Of a stretch of 58,700 bases of DNA, positions 1 to 8,004 are shown one piece after another. Origin of the DNA: an uncultured Akkermansia sp. (lineage in GTDB: Bacteria > Verrucomicrobiota > Verrucomicrobiia > Verrucomicrobiales > Akkermansiaceae); NCBI GenBank assembly GCA_947589295.1, contig CANQBZ010000009.1, forward strand, positions 1-58,700, written 5' to 3'. The notes below the pieces were generated by a model, which saw nothing but the letters and a program-made list of their open reading frames with translations, searched no databases and was not told the DNA's origin. Position 1 is the first letter of the stretch. Each line of letters starts with the position of its first letter. The position numbers were made by a program, and so were the translations under genes.

Positions 1-1787
1 TTCATGGCGAGACTCATAGCTGATTCCTCTTCGTCTTTCTCTCCGCATTTCACGGTCGGGTCCACCCTGGCATCCAGGAGCCGCTTGGCAATCTTGGGGC
101 CGCAAATGCCGTTGACCATGAGGGTGGTCCAACTATCTTTGTTTCGTGCCAGCGGGTCGGCGCCGGCGTCGAGCAGCATGAGAGCCAGTTTCTCTCGTCC
201 GGCGGGAGATATCTCCGGTCTCAGCTTCTCATGAGCAAGGATGTCCTTGGGCACGTCCGCCCCCGCTTTGAGCAGCAGCTCCACCATACTCAGAATGTCC
301 GCTTCGGCTCTCTTGCTCACGCGGTAGTCTCCTCCCATATAGCAATGTTCTTCGATCCCACCACAAGCGGCATAGTAAATGACGCCATTCCCCGCAGAAT
401 CCTTGGCGTGCACATCGACTCCGGCGTCCAGCAGACGTTTCACAATCTCGGTGCGATGTGTAGCATTTTCCGCCCCTCTCGTTGCAGAATTGGCGGCGGC
501 CATTAGTGGGGTCATGCCGTAGAGCGCTTTTTGATCGTCTTTCACCTTTTTGCCCGGCGCGTTGGGATTCGCTCCGTGGGCAAGGAGCAGTTTTACATCG
601 GGGAGGTTAACCGAGTTCGCCTTTCGGTGAAGAAGCGTTGCAGAGTTTGCGTACCGTATATTTATACCGTCAATGGCGCCTCCTGAGTCCATTCCCACAG
701 GTAATGTGTTCACATCAGCCTTGGCTCCGGCGTCAATGAGAGCGAGGATAAAGTCGCCGCCTTTGTAGGAGGACTCCTCCAACGTTTTGTCCGGATCCTG
801 GAGCGTTACTCCTGCCTTGAGGAGTGTTCGCAGCATGGCCACGTCGCCCTTTTTGATGACCGCCTCCATGAGCTTTTCGTTCTTGGCGTCCAGTCCGGCG
901 TCCAGCAGAGCTTGCAGCGTTTTCGCATCGGATATGGAGGAGAGTATCTCCGGATTTTGGAGCAGAGACGGATCCTGTTTCAGGAGCGCAAGCACGGTCT
1001 CTTTTTGCTTCAGTTGAAGCGCGACCTTCATCTGGAGCACGGGATCGACCTTGTCTGTCCTTATCCCGAGTGCGCGGAGGAGTTGCAGCGGTTCCGCCCC
1101 CACTCTGGAGAGGTCCTCCGGGAGAACGAACTTACGCGCGCCGAGGCGGTAAAGCAGGGCCGGTCTCATGGGGTCCTCCATACGCCAATCCACCTCCCAT
1201 CCCTTATCCACCTCCCATCCCTTATTTTTCACCTTGCTGAGATCCTTTGCTTTTACCCCACGCAGCTCAAAAACCCCATCCGCTCCCGAAAAAGACCAGT
1301 CGCCAATTTCGCCCGGAGTAATGCCCCGATATGTGTACATATCCCGCGCTTCCTGACGGCTCAGCGGCTGCCTTTCCTTCTCGAGTGCCGTCAGGAATTC
1401 GCGCATGTCCCCATGAGCCAGGCCGCCTGCCGTCTTGCCGGATTTGCTCTTGATGGAGGCATCCGCCCCCTTCGCTACGAGCCAACAGACGGCGAGGCGG
1501 TTGTTCTGCGCAGCGGCGTGCATGAGCGCGGTTTGGCCTAACTTGTCCACGGCGTTCACATTGCCACCCTTTTCAATCGCCTTGAGTTTTTGGAGCAGGG
1601 AAGCGGCACGCTTTTGCTCCTTGCTGAGCTTGGCGCCTTTCGCCCATTTCCCCGTGCCCGCCGGGAAGAGGAGTTCCACTCCCTGCTGCGGGACAGCCGC
1701 CGTTTCCTGCCCGCTCGCCATGCCCAGACTCATGAGTACAACGGCGATCAAGTATACGATAAACTGCTTAAAATGAGTTAATAACAA
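1..1787 (-). CDS. Secreted ankyrin-repeat protein, 3' end beyond the window
   Basis: The minus strand is open without a stop from about 1787 to base 1, so this is a partial gene (about 595 codons seen). After a hydrophobic segment (FIVYLIAVVLMSLGMASG) that looks like a signal peptide comes an ankyrin repeat (DKLGQTALMHAAAQNNR), a central region with an in-frame WEVDKG duplication, then several more ankyrin-like units (LLDAGVDVHAKDSAGN, LLDAGADPLARNKDSW). The start is uncertain: TTG at 1787 or ATG at 1733 are in frame. A better ATG at 1816 is out of frame by one base because of a C9 tract (1792-1800); ten Cs would join it to the gene. The product probably works in the envelope through protein binding; its partner is unknown. 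Confidence 0.85.
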   Translation of the reverse strand, partial: MLLTHFKQFIVYLIAVVLMSLGMASGQETAAVPQQGVELLFPAGTGKWAKGAKLSKEQKRAASLLQKLKAIEKGGNVNAVDKLGQTALMHAAAQNNRLAVCWLVAKGADASIKSKSGKTAGGLAHGDMREFLTALEKERQPLSRQEARDMYTYRGITPGEIGDWSFSGADGVFELRGVKAKDLSKVKNKGWEVDKGWEVDWRMEDPMRPALLYRLGARKFVLPEDLSRVGAEPLQLLRALGIRTDKVDPVLQMKVALQLKQKETVLALLKQDPSLLQNPEILSSISDAKTLQALLDAGLDAKNEKLMEAVIKKGDVAMLRTLLKAGVTLQDPDKTLEESSYKGGDFILALIDAGAKADVNTLPVGMDSGGAIDGINIRYANSATLLHRKANSVNLPDVKLLLAHGANPNAPGKKVKDDQKALYGMTPLMAAANSATRGAENATHRTEIVKRLLDAGVDVHAKDSAGNGVIYYAACGGIEEHCYMGGDYRVSKRAEADILSMVELLLKAGADVPKDILAHEKLRPEISPAGREKLALMLLDAGADPLARNKDSWTTLMVNGICGPKIAKRLLDARVDPTVKCGEKDEEESAMSLAM

Positions 1788-1791
1788 ATAC

Positions 1792-1800
1792 GGGGGGGGG
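1792..1800 (-). repeat. C9 homopolymer between an upstream ATG and the ankyrin frame
   Basis: Nine Gs on the plus strand (C9 for the minus-strand gene). Reading from ATG at 1816 the frame hits a stop soon after the tract with nine Cs; with ten or seven Cs it continues into the ankyrin reading frame and its signal peptide. This is the geometry of slipped-strand phase variation, or of a homopolymer sequencing error. Confidence 0.7.
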
Positions 1801-1816
1801 TAACGACGGAATTCAT

Positions 1817-2075
1817 GGTGACGTTTTAGGTGGGAAGTAGTGTCAATTTACCATGATCCTCCAAGCGAGGCAAGAGAAATAACAGGTAACTGAACAAAAA
1901 ATCATCGAATGCTGTTGGGTGACCGTTTATTTTGAGGCATCGGGCTTCGGTGACTTTTTTTATGAGGCATTACGGCCCCCAACGAGGGGGGGCCATCAGC
2001 CTTTGTCGCTCTGGTCCACACGGCCCAAGTTCTTCGAGGCTAGTCTCCTTGGAGAAACGATCGAACAAGCCTCAT
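1817..2075. other. Non-coding stretch between ankyrin gene and hpf terminator
   Basis: No supported gene. It contains a strong GC hairpin at 1974-1994 (GGCCCCC paired with GGGGGCC) and two short direct repeats of TGAGGCAT (around 1934 and 1963). An 11-of-14 resemblance to the recombinase left site (GAATTCAT core) lies at 1808-1821, but there is no partner site nearby. Confidence 0.5.
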
Positions 2076-2109
2076 AAAAAGGGCCGGTCGCCATCACGCA
2101 ACCGACCCC
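2076..2109 (-). terminator. Rho-independent terminator of hpf
   Basis: On the minus strand GGGTCGGT pairs with ACCGGCCC (one T-G wobble) around a 12-nt loop and is followed by TTTTT. It lies 27 nt after the hpf stop codon. Confidence 0.8.
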
Positions 2110-2135
2110 GATTTTTTGAGAGAATGATGAGTTCG

Positions 2136-2738
2136 TTAAGCCTTCAACTCGTTGCCCAACTCGATGATGGAGTATTCTCCTTCGTGCAGGCGGTACACAA
2201 TCTGCAGGACATTGCGACGCGCATTGCGGTACAGTACAAAGGGCTTGCCGGATATCTCCAACTCCATGATGGCGTCCTCCTTGTACATGGTTTTCAGCTC
2301 GTAGCCCTCGCGGGTGATGCGCACCGGTTTGGGATCCTCCGGCGCATCAATATCCACATCCTGATCGAGAACATCCTCCTCATACACTTTTTCTTCCAAC
2401 TTACGGATGCTCTGCGAGCGGTGCGGCCGGAAATGCTTCATGAGGCGAGTTTTGTGCTTGCGCATGCGGCGCATGATCTTGGTGACCGTCTCATCCAACG
2501 CCGCATACAAATCCGTCCCGGTCGTCGAGGCCTGGATCGTGATATGATCCGCACAGAACAGGACAATTTCCGCCACGTGCCTGTCTTTCTGCACATCCAC
2601 TACCACACGAGCCTCCACAATACGCGGATAGTCAATGTGGATGGCCTCTATCTTCTTACGGGCAAACTCGCGGATGGCATCGGTCACCTCAATGTGTCGC
2701 CCGGTCACTATTATATTGGTCTCGTTATTGCTTGGCAT
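2136..2738 (-). CDS. hpf: Long-form ribosome hibernation promoting factor (HPF/RaiA family)
   Basis: The 200-aa protein has the S30AE/YfiA fold signature at the N-terminus (IIVTGRHIEVTDAIREFARK) over about residues 1-105. A linker rich in acidic residues follows (EEDVLDQDVDIDAPED). The C-terminal domain characteristic of long HPF (residues about 140-200, KPFVLYRNARRNVLQIVYR) dimerises 70S ribosomes into inactive 100S particles in family members. The start at 2738 is chosen over the longer reading from 2822 because it matches the family N-terminus and has AAGGA about 10 nt upstream. It has its own promoter and terminator and is divergent from rpsA, so it is a single-gene unit. Identification is secure. 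Confidence 0.95.
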   Translation of the reverse strand: MPSNNETNIIVTGRHIEVTDAIREFARKKIEAIHIDYPRIVEARVVVDVQKDRHVAEIVLFCADHITIQASTTGTDLYAALDETVTKIMRRMRKHKTRLMKHFRPHRSQSIRKLEEKVYEEDVLDQDVDIDAPEDPKPVRITREGYELKTMYKEDAIMELEISGKPFVLYRNARRNVLQIVYRLHEGEYSIIELGNELKA

Positions 2739-2760
2739 TGTATCAATTTCCTTCGTGTTA

Positions 2761-2780
2761 GACAGGTGAAGGCTCCTGTC
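2761..2780. other. Short hairpin in the hpf leader
   Basis: GACAGG and CCTGTC form a 6-bp stem with an 8-nt loop in the hpf 5' leader, 23 nt upstream of the start codon. No known element is recognised. Confidence 0.4.
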
Positions 2781-2803
2781 ATCGCAGGCCTTCTCCACTC
2801 GCC

Positions 2804-2832
2804 ATCTTAGCGATGCATCCACTTATTTGCAA
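2804..2832 (-). promoter_or_regulatory. Promoter of hpf
   Basis: TTGCAA (2832-2827), 17-nt spacer, TAAGAT (2809-2804). The predicted leader is about 60 nt. Confidence 0.65.
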
Positions 2833-2901
2833 CAAAAAAATGCTCCACTGACGGAAGATTTACGAGCAAAAAAGTTTTCTGCCCGGATTGAACAAAATCG
2901 C

Positions 2902-2930
2902 TTGCCAAAGTGGGGATAAGGGTGTAGAAT
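2902..2930 (+). promoter_or_regulatory. Promoter of rpsA
   Basis: TTGCCA (2902-2907), 17-nt spacer, TAGAAT (2925-2930). The long leader of about 100 nt before rpsA is compatible with the autoregulation of S1 translation known in other bacteria, but no specific fold is recognised. Confidence 0.7.
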
Positions 2931-3034
2931 GCATGCCCCTTTGCGTTGCCCGGTAGCTTACAGGCGCCCGCAAAACTACCGGAGTATGGGCCACGGAAAT
3001 GCGAGGGGAACGACAAACCTAACCAACAAAATTA

Positions 3035-4732
3035 ATGACTAATGTTGAACTGGAGGCTTTGATTGAGTCGAAGCTTCCGTCATTCCGCAAGGGGGATATC
3101 GTCAACGGTACCATCCTTGAAATCCGTCCGCAAGTTGTCTTAGTGGACATAGGATACAAATCTGAAGGGGAAATACCCATTTCTGAGTTCGAAGACGAGG
3201 AGATCGAGGTGGGGGACCAGATCGAAGTCCTGCTCGAAAGCTTGGAAAATGAGGAAGGCCACGTTGTGCTTTCCAAGGAAAAGGCAGCCCACAAGCAGAA
3301 CTGGGACAAGATCGTGGCAGTGTTCAAAGAAGGTGGCTTGGTGAAAGGCAAAGTAAAGAGCATCGTGAAGGGCGGCCTGATGGTGAATGTGGGCGTGGAA
3401 GCTTTCCTCCCCGGATCACAGGTGGATATCATCCCGCCGAAAGACCTCAATGAGTACGTCGGCAATGTGTACGAATTCAAGATTGTGAAGGTGAACGATG
3501 AGCGCAAGAACATCGTCCTTTCTCGCCGTGAAGTTATCGAGGCCGAACGTAGCGAGCTGCGCCAGCGCTTCCTGGAAACCGTGAAGGCCGGCGACAGGGT
3601 GCGCGGCATCGTGAAGAACCTCACCGATTTTGGCGCCTTCGTGGACCTCTCAGGCATGGATGGACTTCTGCACATCACCGATATGAGCTGGGGGCGCGTC
3701 AATCACCCCTCGGAGCTGTTGCACATCGGGCAGGAGCTCGAAGTGCTCATCCTGGATGTGGACCGCGACAAAGAGCGTGTGTCGCTCGGTCTCAAGCAGC
3801 TTTCGGACAATCCATGGGCCGATATTGAGAAGAAGTACCCGATCGGCTCTCATGTGAAGGGTCGCATCACCAAGCTGCTCGCCTACGGCGCCTTTGTGGA
3901 ACTGGAGCGCGGAGTGGAGGGTCTGGTACACGTTTCCGAGCTTTCCTGGACCAAGAGAATCACGCGTCCGAGCGATGTCCTAGCTCTGGATCAGGAAATT
4001 GAGGCCGTGGTGCTCAACATTTCCGTGGAAGAGCAGAAGATATCGCTGGGCGTGCGTCAACTGGAGGAGAACCCGTGGGATGCCATCGAGGCTCGCTTCC
4101 CCGTTGGCACCATCATTTCCGGTGCAGTGCGCAACCTGACGCCCTATGGCGCTTTTGTTGCGCTTGAGGAAGGAATTGACGGCATGATTCACGTGTCGGA
4201 TATGAGCTGGACGCGCAAGATCAACCACCCCTCCGAGGTGCTCAAGAAAGGCGATGTGGTGGAGGCGCGCGTGCTGAGCATTGACAAGGAGAACCAGCGC
4301 GTTTCTCTCGGAATCAAGCAACTTGGCGAAGACCCATGGGAGACCATTGACACTCGCTTCAAGGTGGGCGATCTGGTATCCGGTCAGGTGGCCAAGATTG
4401 CTTCCTTCGGCGCTTTTGTGAACCTGGATGGCGATATCGATGGACTCATCCATATCTCCCAGCTCTCTGAAGAGCACGTGGAACGGGTGAAGGACGTCAT
4501 TAAGGTGGGTGACGAGATCAAAGCGCGCGTCATCAAGGTGGACAAGGTGGAGCGCCGCATTGGGCTTTCTGTGAAGGCGGTCAATTACGATGCCGAGCAG
4601 CTGCGCCGCGAAACGGCTGCGTTCGAAACCGTCCGCGCGGGCGACATGGTTGGCTTGGAGCAAGCTTTCAACCTGGCGTCCTTGCAGGCCGAAGAATGGA
4701 GCCCCTCTGCCGACGAGGAAAAGAAGGACTAA
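3035..4732 (+). CDS. rpsA: 30S ribosomal protein S1
   Basis: The 565-aa protein consists of six consecutive S1 RNA-binding domains, at about residues 17-85, 103-170, 187-257, 272-342, 357-429 and 444-513. Domains 3-6 carry the classic pattern VRNLTPYGAFVALEEGIDG followed by HVSDMSW. S1 binds mRNA at the small subunit and helps initiation on structured leaders. Six domains and this length match the Gram-negative S1 family. The start is 12 nt after AACC with no strong Shine-Dalgarno sequence, common for rpsA. It stands alone between a clear promoter and a clear terminator. Confidence 0.97.
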   Translation: MTNVELEALIESKLPSFRKGDIVNGTILEIRPQVVLVDIGYKSEGEIPISEFEDEEIEVGDQIEVLLESLENEEGHVVLSKEKAAHKQNWDKIVAVFKEGGLVKGKVKSIVKGGLMVNVGVEAFLPGSQVDIIPPKDLNEYVGNVYEFKIVKVNDERKNIVLSRREVIEAERSELRQRFLETVKAGDRVRGIVKNLTDFGAFVDLSGMDGLLHITDMSWGRVNHPSELLHIGQELEVLILDVDRDKERVSLGLKQLSDNPWADIEKKYPIGSHVKGRITKLLAYGAFVELERGVEGLVHVSELSWTKRITRPSDVLALDQEIEAVVLNISVEEQKISLGVRQLEENPWDAIEARFPVGTIISGAVRNLTPYGAFVALEEGIDGMIHVSDMSWTRKINHPSEVLKKGDVVEARVLSIDKENQRVSLGIKQLGEDPWETIDTRFKVGDLVSGQVAKIASFGAFVNLDGDIDGLIHISQLSEEHVERVKDVIKVGDEIKARVIKVDKVERRIGLSVKAVNYDAEQLRRETAAFETVRAGDMVGLEQAFNLASLQAEEWSPSADEEKKD

Positions 4733-4756
4733 GTTTCCGAAAGATATCCCCCTCAA

Positions 4757-4796
4757 CCTGCTGCAGTTTTTCAAGCCTGCAGCAGGTTTTTCTTTT
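4757..4796 (+). terminator. Terminator of rpsA
   Basis: Perfect 10-bp stem CCTGCTGCAG/CTGCAGCAGG (4757-4766 with 4777-4786) followed by TTTTTCTTTT. Confidence 0.95.
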
Positions 4797-4839
4797 GAGC
4801 GATTTTAGCGATTTTTTTGCGCAAAAAAGAAAAACTTGC

Positions 4840-4868
4840 TTGCCAGCAATCTGGTAATGTGGTAAGAA
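4840..4868 (+). promoter_or_regulatory. Promoter of the outer-membrane barrel gene
   Basis: TTGCCA (4840-4845), 17-nt spacer, TAAGAA (4863-4868). The ATG follows 9 nt later, so the leader would be only a few bases long. Confidence 0.55.
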
Positions 4869-4877
4869 TAGGTTGCC

Positions 4878-5489
4878 ATGAAAAAACTTTTATCGCTTGC
4901 TACCCTCATGGGCATGGTGATAGGCAGCGCCTCTGCCGCCCCTTATTACCTGCCGCAGCCTGCCCCCGGTGAGCTTACTCCCTACGATTGGCAGCCGGTA
5001 TACTCTTTGGAGGGAGTGTACAACTTTTCCGACAAGGATGAGATGCCCGACACAGCAGGCGCTCGCCTGAACTTCAGCTTGTACAGCGATGCCGTATCCA
5101 CCGTGCGCCACCAGTTCACCGTATCGGCGGGCTATGATGGGGGGAAGGACAAGAGGGAAGGTTGTCGCATAACGGTCTCGCGCATTCCCGTTACACTGGG
5201 GTATGACGCCAATATCGCCCTCACGGACCACGTGTTGCTGGACTTGGGGGGCAGAGCCGGCTATGCGTGGGGCTCAGCCAAGGATAGGGCGTATGCGGGC
5301 GACAGGTATGATGAGTCAATGGGTGGTTTCCTCTTCGGGTTAGGCGCCGGGTTCAAGATCAAGTTCTCGGAATCAATATACGCAAAAGTGGGTTATGAGT
5401 TTACTCGCACATTCTACAGAGGCTGCGGTGAGAAGCACTTCAGCTTCGGCCAGCATGGCATCGTCATTGGCGCCGGCGCTCTCTTCTAA
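4878..5489 (+). CDS. Small outer-membrane beta-barrel protein
   Basis: The 203-aa protein starts with a standard signal peptide (LSLATLMGMVIGSASA, cleavage before APYYLP). The mature part alternates polar and hydrophobic residues in strands such as HQFTVSAGYDGG, ITVSRIPVTLGYDANIAL and IYAKVGYEFTRTF, and ends in GIVIGAGALF with the C-terminal phenylalanine typical of outer-membrane barrels. An eight-strand OmpA/OmpW-like barrel is the likely fold. A porin-like or adhesin role cannot be told from sequence. It is monocistronic, with its own promoter and terminator. Confidence 0.8.
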   Translation: MKKLLSLATLMGMVIGSASAAPYYLPQPAPGELTPYDWQPVYSLEGVYNFSDKDEMPDTAGARLNFSLYSDAVSTVRHQFTVSAGYDGGKDKREGCRITVSRIPVTLGYDANIALTDHVLLDLGGRAGYAWGSAKDRAYAGDRYDESMGGFLFGLGAGFKIKFSESIYAKVGYEFTRTFYRGCGEKHFSFGQHGIVIGAGALF

Positions 5490-5518
5490 GTAACGCCCTG
5501 TCTTTTTCAATAGCGCAC

Positions 5519-5556
5519 AAAATGGCCATGGGCGATTGCCTGATGGCCATTTTTTG
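5519..5556 (+). terminator. Terminator after the beta-barrel gene
   Basis: AAATGGCCAT pairs with ATGGCCATTT around a 13-nt loop, followed by TTTTTT. Confidence 0.9.
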
Positions 5557-5627
5557 CGTCCGGCGCTCGCGCCACGCTGTCCCTGAACTGCTTGCAGAGA
5601 TTCTTCGGAACAACGGAGCTTTTAACC

Positions 5628-5656
5628 TTGCAATGCGGAATCATTGGGAGTATCAT
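5628..5656 (+). promoter_or_regulatory. Promoter of the aminotransferase gene
   Basis: TTGCAA (5628-5633), 17-nt spacer, TATCAT (5651-5656), giving a leader of about 50 nt. Confidence 0.6.
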
Positions 5657-5662
5657 CTCCCC

Positions 5663-5680
5663 GGCGCATGGTCATGCGCC
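5663..5680 (+). promoter_or_regulatory. Perfect inverted repeat at the aminotransferase transcription start
   Basis: GGCGCATG-GT-CATGCGCC, an 8-bp perfect dyad lying directly at the predicted transcription start. It could be an operator or a 5'-end hairpin that stabilises the mRNA. Confidence 0.5.
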
Positions 5681-5711
5681 GTACGTAATCACCTCACATC
5701 AATTTCTAGCA

Positions 5712-6878
5712 ATGGACTTTATATCATCGAATGCTGCCGCCCTGAGCCCGTCGCTTACGCTCGCCGTGACGAACCGTGCCAAGGAAATGAAAGCAAAGGG
5801 GGAGCAAGTTTTTGGACTCGCCGGGGGTGAACCCGACAAAGACACCCCGGAAAACATCAAACAAGCCGCCATTCAAGCCCTGCAGGATGGCGCCACCAAA
5901 TATACGCCTTCTGCCGGTCTGCCCGCCCTGCGCCAGGCCATTGCCGACAAATTAAAACGCGACAATAATCTCACCTACACGCCGGAGCAAATCTGCGTAT
6001 GCTCCGGCGCCAAACCGGCGGTATACAGCGCGTTGCGCGCGACCATCAGCCCGGGGGATGAAGTCATCATCCCCTCCCCCTACTGGGTGAGCTACCCCTC
6101 CATGGTGGAACTCTGCGGCGGCACACCCGTGTATGTCCAGACTAAACCGGAAAACGGCTGGAAAATCACGGCGGAAGAGTTTGCGGAGGCCATGACGCCG
6201 CGCACGAAGATGATTATCCTCAATACGCCGCACAACCCAACCGGAGCCGTTTACAGCGAAGAAGAATTGCGCGCCATCGGGGAGGTTGCGGTAGAGGAGG
6301 ACATCCTCATTCTGGCGGATGAAATATACGAGCACCTCATCTATGGTGAGGCGAAGCACGTATCCATCGCCTCTCTCTCTCCGGAACTCTATAACCTCAC
6401 GATCACCATCAACGGATTTTCCAAGAGCTATGCAATGACCGGCTGGCGCCTGGGCTACTCCGCCGCACCGGATGCCATTGCCAAAGCCATCCGCCTCATT
6501 CAGGATCATACCGCCTCCAATGCCACCACCTTTGCGCAATACGGAGCCATCGCGGCGCTCAAGGGAGACCAATCCTTCATTGGCGACCTGCGCGAGGAGT
6601 ACGATTTCCGCCGCCAGTACGTGTATGATCGACTTTCCCAGATGCCTAAGGTAAAGATTGTGGAGCCGATGGGAGCTTTCTACTTCTTCCCGGATATCAG
6701 CGCTGCGGGACTGGATTCGTTGAGCTTCTGCGAGCGTCTGCTGGAGCGCTACAAGGTGGCGGCTGTGCCGGGCGTCGCCTTCGGGAACGACCAGGCCATC
6801 CGCATCTCCTACTGCACGTCTCTGGATGTGCTCAAGGAAGGTCTCGACCGGTTGGAGGACTTCTGCCGCAAGCTTTGA
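5712..6878 (+). CDS. aspC: Pyridoxal-phosphate aspartate/aromatic-type aminotransferase
   Basis: The 388-aa class I aminotransferase has a conserved N-terminus (LAGGEPDKDTPENI), the cofactor-binding region NTPHNPTGAVYS, DEIYEHLIYG, and the Schiff-base lysine in INGFSKSYAMTGWRLGY. The arrangement fits subgroup I-gamma aspartate aminotransferases (AspC/AspB of bacilli and Thermus), which transfer the amino group between aspartate and 2-oxoglutarate in the cytoplasm; related family members use alanine or aromatic substrates. The start at 5712 is chosen because the upstream extension to 5592 is not conserved in the family and contains the promoter. The gene sits upstream of an Rrf2 regulator with an 86-nt gap. 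Confidence 0.88.
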   Translation: MDFISSNAAALSPSLTLAVTNRAKEMKAKGEQVFGLAGGEPDKDTPENIKQAAIQALQDGATKYTPSAGLPALRQAIADKLKRDNNLTYTPEQICVCSGAKPAVYSALRATISPGDEVIIPSPYWVSYPSMVELCGGTPVYVQTKPENGWKITAEEFAEAMTPRTKMIILNTPHNPTGAVYSEEELRAIGEVAVEEDILILADEIYEHLIYGEAKHVSIASLSPELYNLTITINGFSKSYAMTGWRLGYSAAPDAIAKAIRLIQDHTASNATTFAQYGAIAALKGDQSFIGDLREEYDFRRQYVYDRLSQMPKVKIVEPMGAFYFFPDISAAGLDSLSFCERLLERYKVAAVPGVAFGNDQAIRISYCTSLDVLKEGLDRLEDFCRKL

Positions 6879-6964
6879 GCCCCCGGCTCCTTTTCGGCAA
6901 CAAAGAGAGGGAAAGCCCTGCCCCCTCGCGGGGCTTCTCGTTGCCGCTTCCTGCAAAAGGTATG

Positions 6965-7402
6965 ATGAAAATCTCCACAAAGGGGCGCTACGCCCTGCGT
7001 CTGATGGTCGCCCTGGCGAGCCAGCCGGGCGCGCAACCGGTCTCCCTTCGCGCTGTGGCGGAACAACAACGACTCACGCTCAAATATCTGGAAACCATCA
7101 TTGCGCTGCTCCTGCGCGAGCGCCTCGTGGTGAGCCTGCGCGGCAAATCCGGCGGCTATCGGCTTTCCCGCCCGGCCTCTCGCTACACCGTGTACGAGAT
7201 TTTGCAAGCCACGGAGGGTGCGTTGGAACCGGTGAACTGCCTGGACTCCGGGAAGTACAGCTGCCCGATGGAAAAGCTGTGCCCCACGCAGCCGGTGTGG
7301 CGCGGGTTGCAGCGCGTCGTACGCGAGTATTTGGAATCCATCACCCTGGAAGACTTGGCAAAGTCCCCGCCGGGCGAGTTTTCCTATCGCGATGGCATCT
7401 GA
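6965..7402 (+). CDS. Rrf2-family transcriptional regulator
   Basis: The 145-aa protein begins MKISTKGRYALRLMVALA, the signature of Rrf2 winged-helix regulators (IscR, NsrR, CymR). The recognition helix region is RLTLKYLETIIALLLRERLV and the wing is LRGKSGGYRLSR. Three cysteines lie in NCLDSGKYSCPMEKLC with spacing C-X7-C-X5-C, close to the C-X5-C-X5-C of the Fe-S ligands of IscR, so an iron-sulfur sensor is possible. Start 6965 (or the adjacent ATG at 6962) has AAAGG just upstream. The 3' end overlaps pth by 19 bp in convergent orientation. The effector and targets are unknown. Confidence 0.88.
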   Translation: MKISTKGRYALRLMVALASQPGAQPVSLRAVAEQQRLTLKYLETIIALLLRERLVVSLRGKSGGYRLSRPASRYTVYEILQATEGALEPVNCLDSGKYSCPMEKLCPTQPVWRGLQRVVREYLESITLEDLAKSPPGEFSYRDGI

Positions 7403-8004
7403 TCCTCCTCCGGGGGAACCACCTGGGAAGCTTGCGCTTGCCGCGGCGTGTTGTAGCGATTAGCAGCGGTGGAAAATCCCGCCTGCAACAGGCATTGCAA
7501 CGCTTCGGCCGCGCGCGAGACGGCGGTTTGCATCACCTCTTTCTCCTCCGGCGCAAACCCGCCGAGCACGTGGGAAATGAGGGTCTGACGCCCATGCGAG
7601 CCTATGCCCACGCGCAGGCGCGGGAAGGACTCCGTGCCCAAATGAGCAATGACGGATTTCATGCCATTGTGGCCGCCGGCGCTGCCCCCCTGCCGCAAGC
7701 GCAAAGACCCCACGGGAAGCGCAATGTCATCGTACACGACCAACACCTGATCCGGAGTGAACTTGAAATAGCGCATCAGCGCGCCCAGGCACCGGCCGGA
7801 TTCGTTCATGTACGTTTGCGGTTTCACCAACAACACACCCGGTCCCCGCGCCACGAGCCCCTTGCGCGCGGAATCCGGCTGCCAGATCGCCCCGCAGAGC
7901 TCCGCAAAGGCATCCAGCACGGCAAAGCCCACGTTGTGGCGCGTACCGACGTAGGAAGCGCCCGGGTTGCCCAGACCGGCAATGATGCGCACGGGAACGC
8001 TCAT
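7384..8004 (-). CDS. pth: Peptidyl-tRNA hydrolase
   Basis: The 206-aa protein has the Pth signatures GLGNPGASYVGTRHNVGF (with the catalytic histidine), KPQTYMNESG, VYDDIALPVGSLRLRQGGS and GGHNGMKSVIAHLGT. It cleaves peptidyl-tRNAs that drop off the ribosome and recycles tRNA in the cytoplasm. A short proline- and glutamine-rich tail (RQAQASQVVPPEEDQ) extends past the usual end. Its ATG overlaps the leuA stop by 4 bp, so it is translated from the leuA-pth transcript; it converges on the Rrf2 gene. Confidence 0.96.
   Translation of the reverse strand: MSVPVRIIAGLGNPGASYVGTRHNVGFAVLDAFAELCGAIWQPDSARKGLVARGPGVLLVKPQTYMNESGRCLGALMRYFKFTPDQVLVVYDDIALPVGSLRLRQGGSAGGHNGMKSVIAHLGTESFPRLRVGIGSHGRQTLISHVLGGFAPEEKEVMQTAVSRAAEALQCLLQAGFSTAANRYNTPRQAQASQVVPPEEDQMPSR

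Noticed and set aside
4..1541. Several plus-strand frames in the first 1.5 kb
   Set aside because: The minus strand is open throughout and encodes ankyrin units; the plus frames have no recognisable product.
1803..1822. Possible third recombinase site (GAATTCAT core) upstream of the first ankyrin gene
   Set aside because: Only about 11 of 14 bases match, the arms do not, and no inverted partner or recombinase is nearby.
1932..2810. 292-codon plus-strand frame
   Set aside because: Antisense to hpf, which has a recognised product, promoter and terminator.
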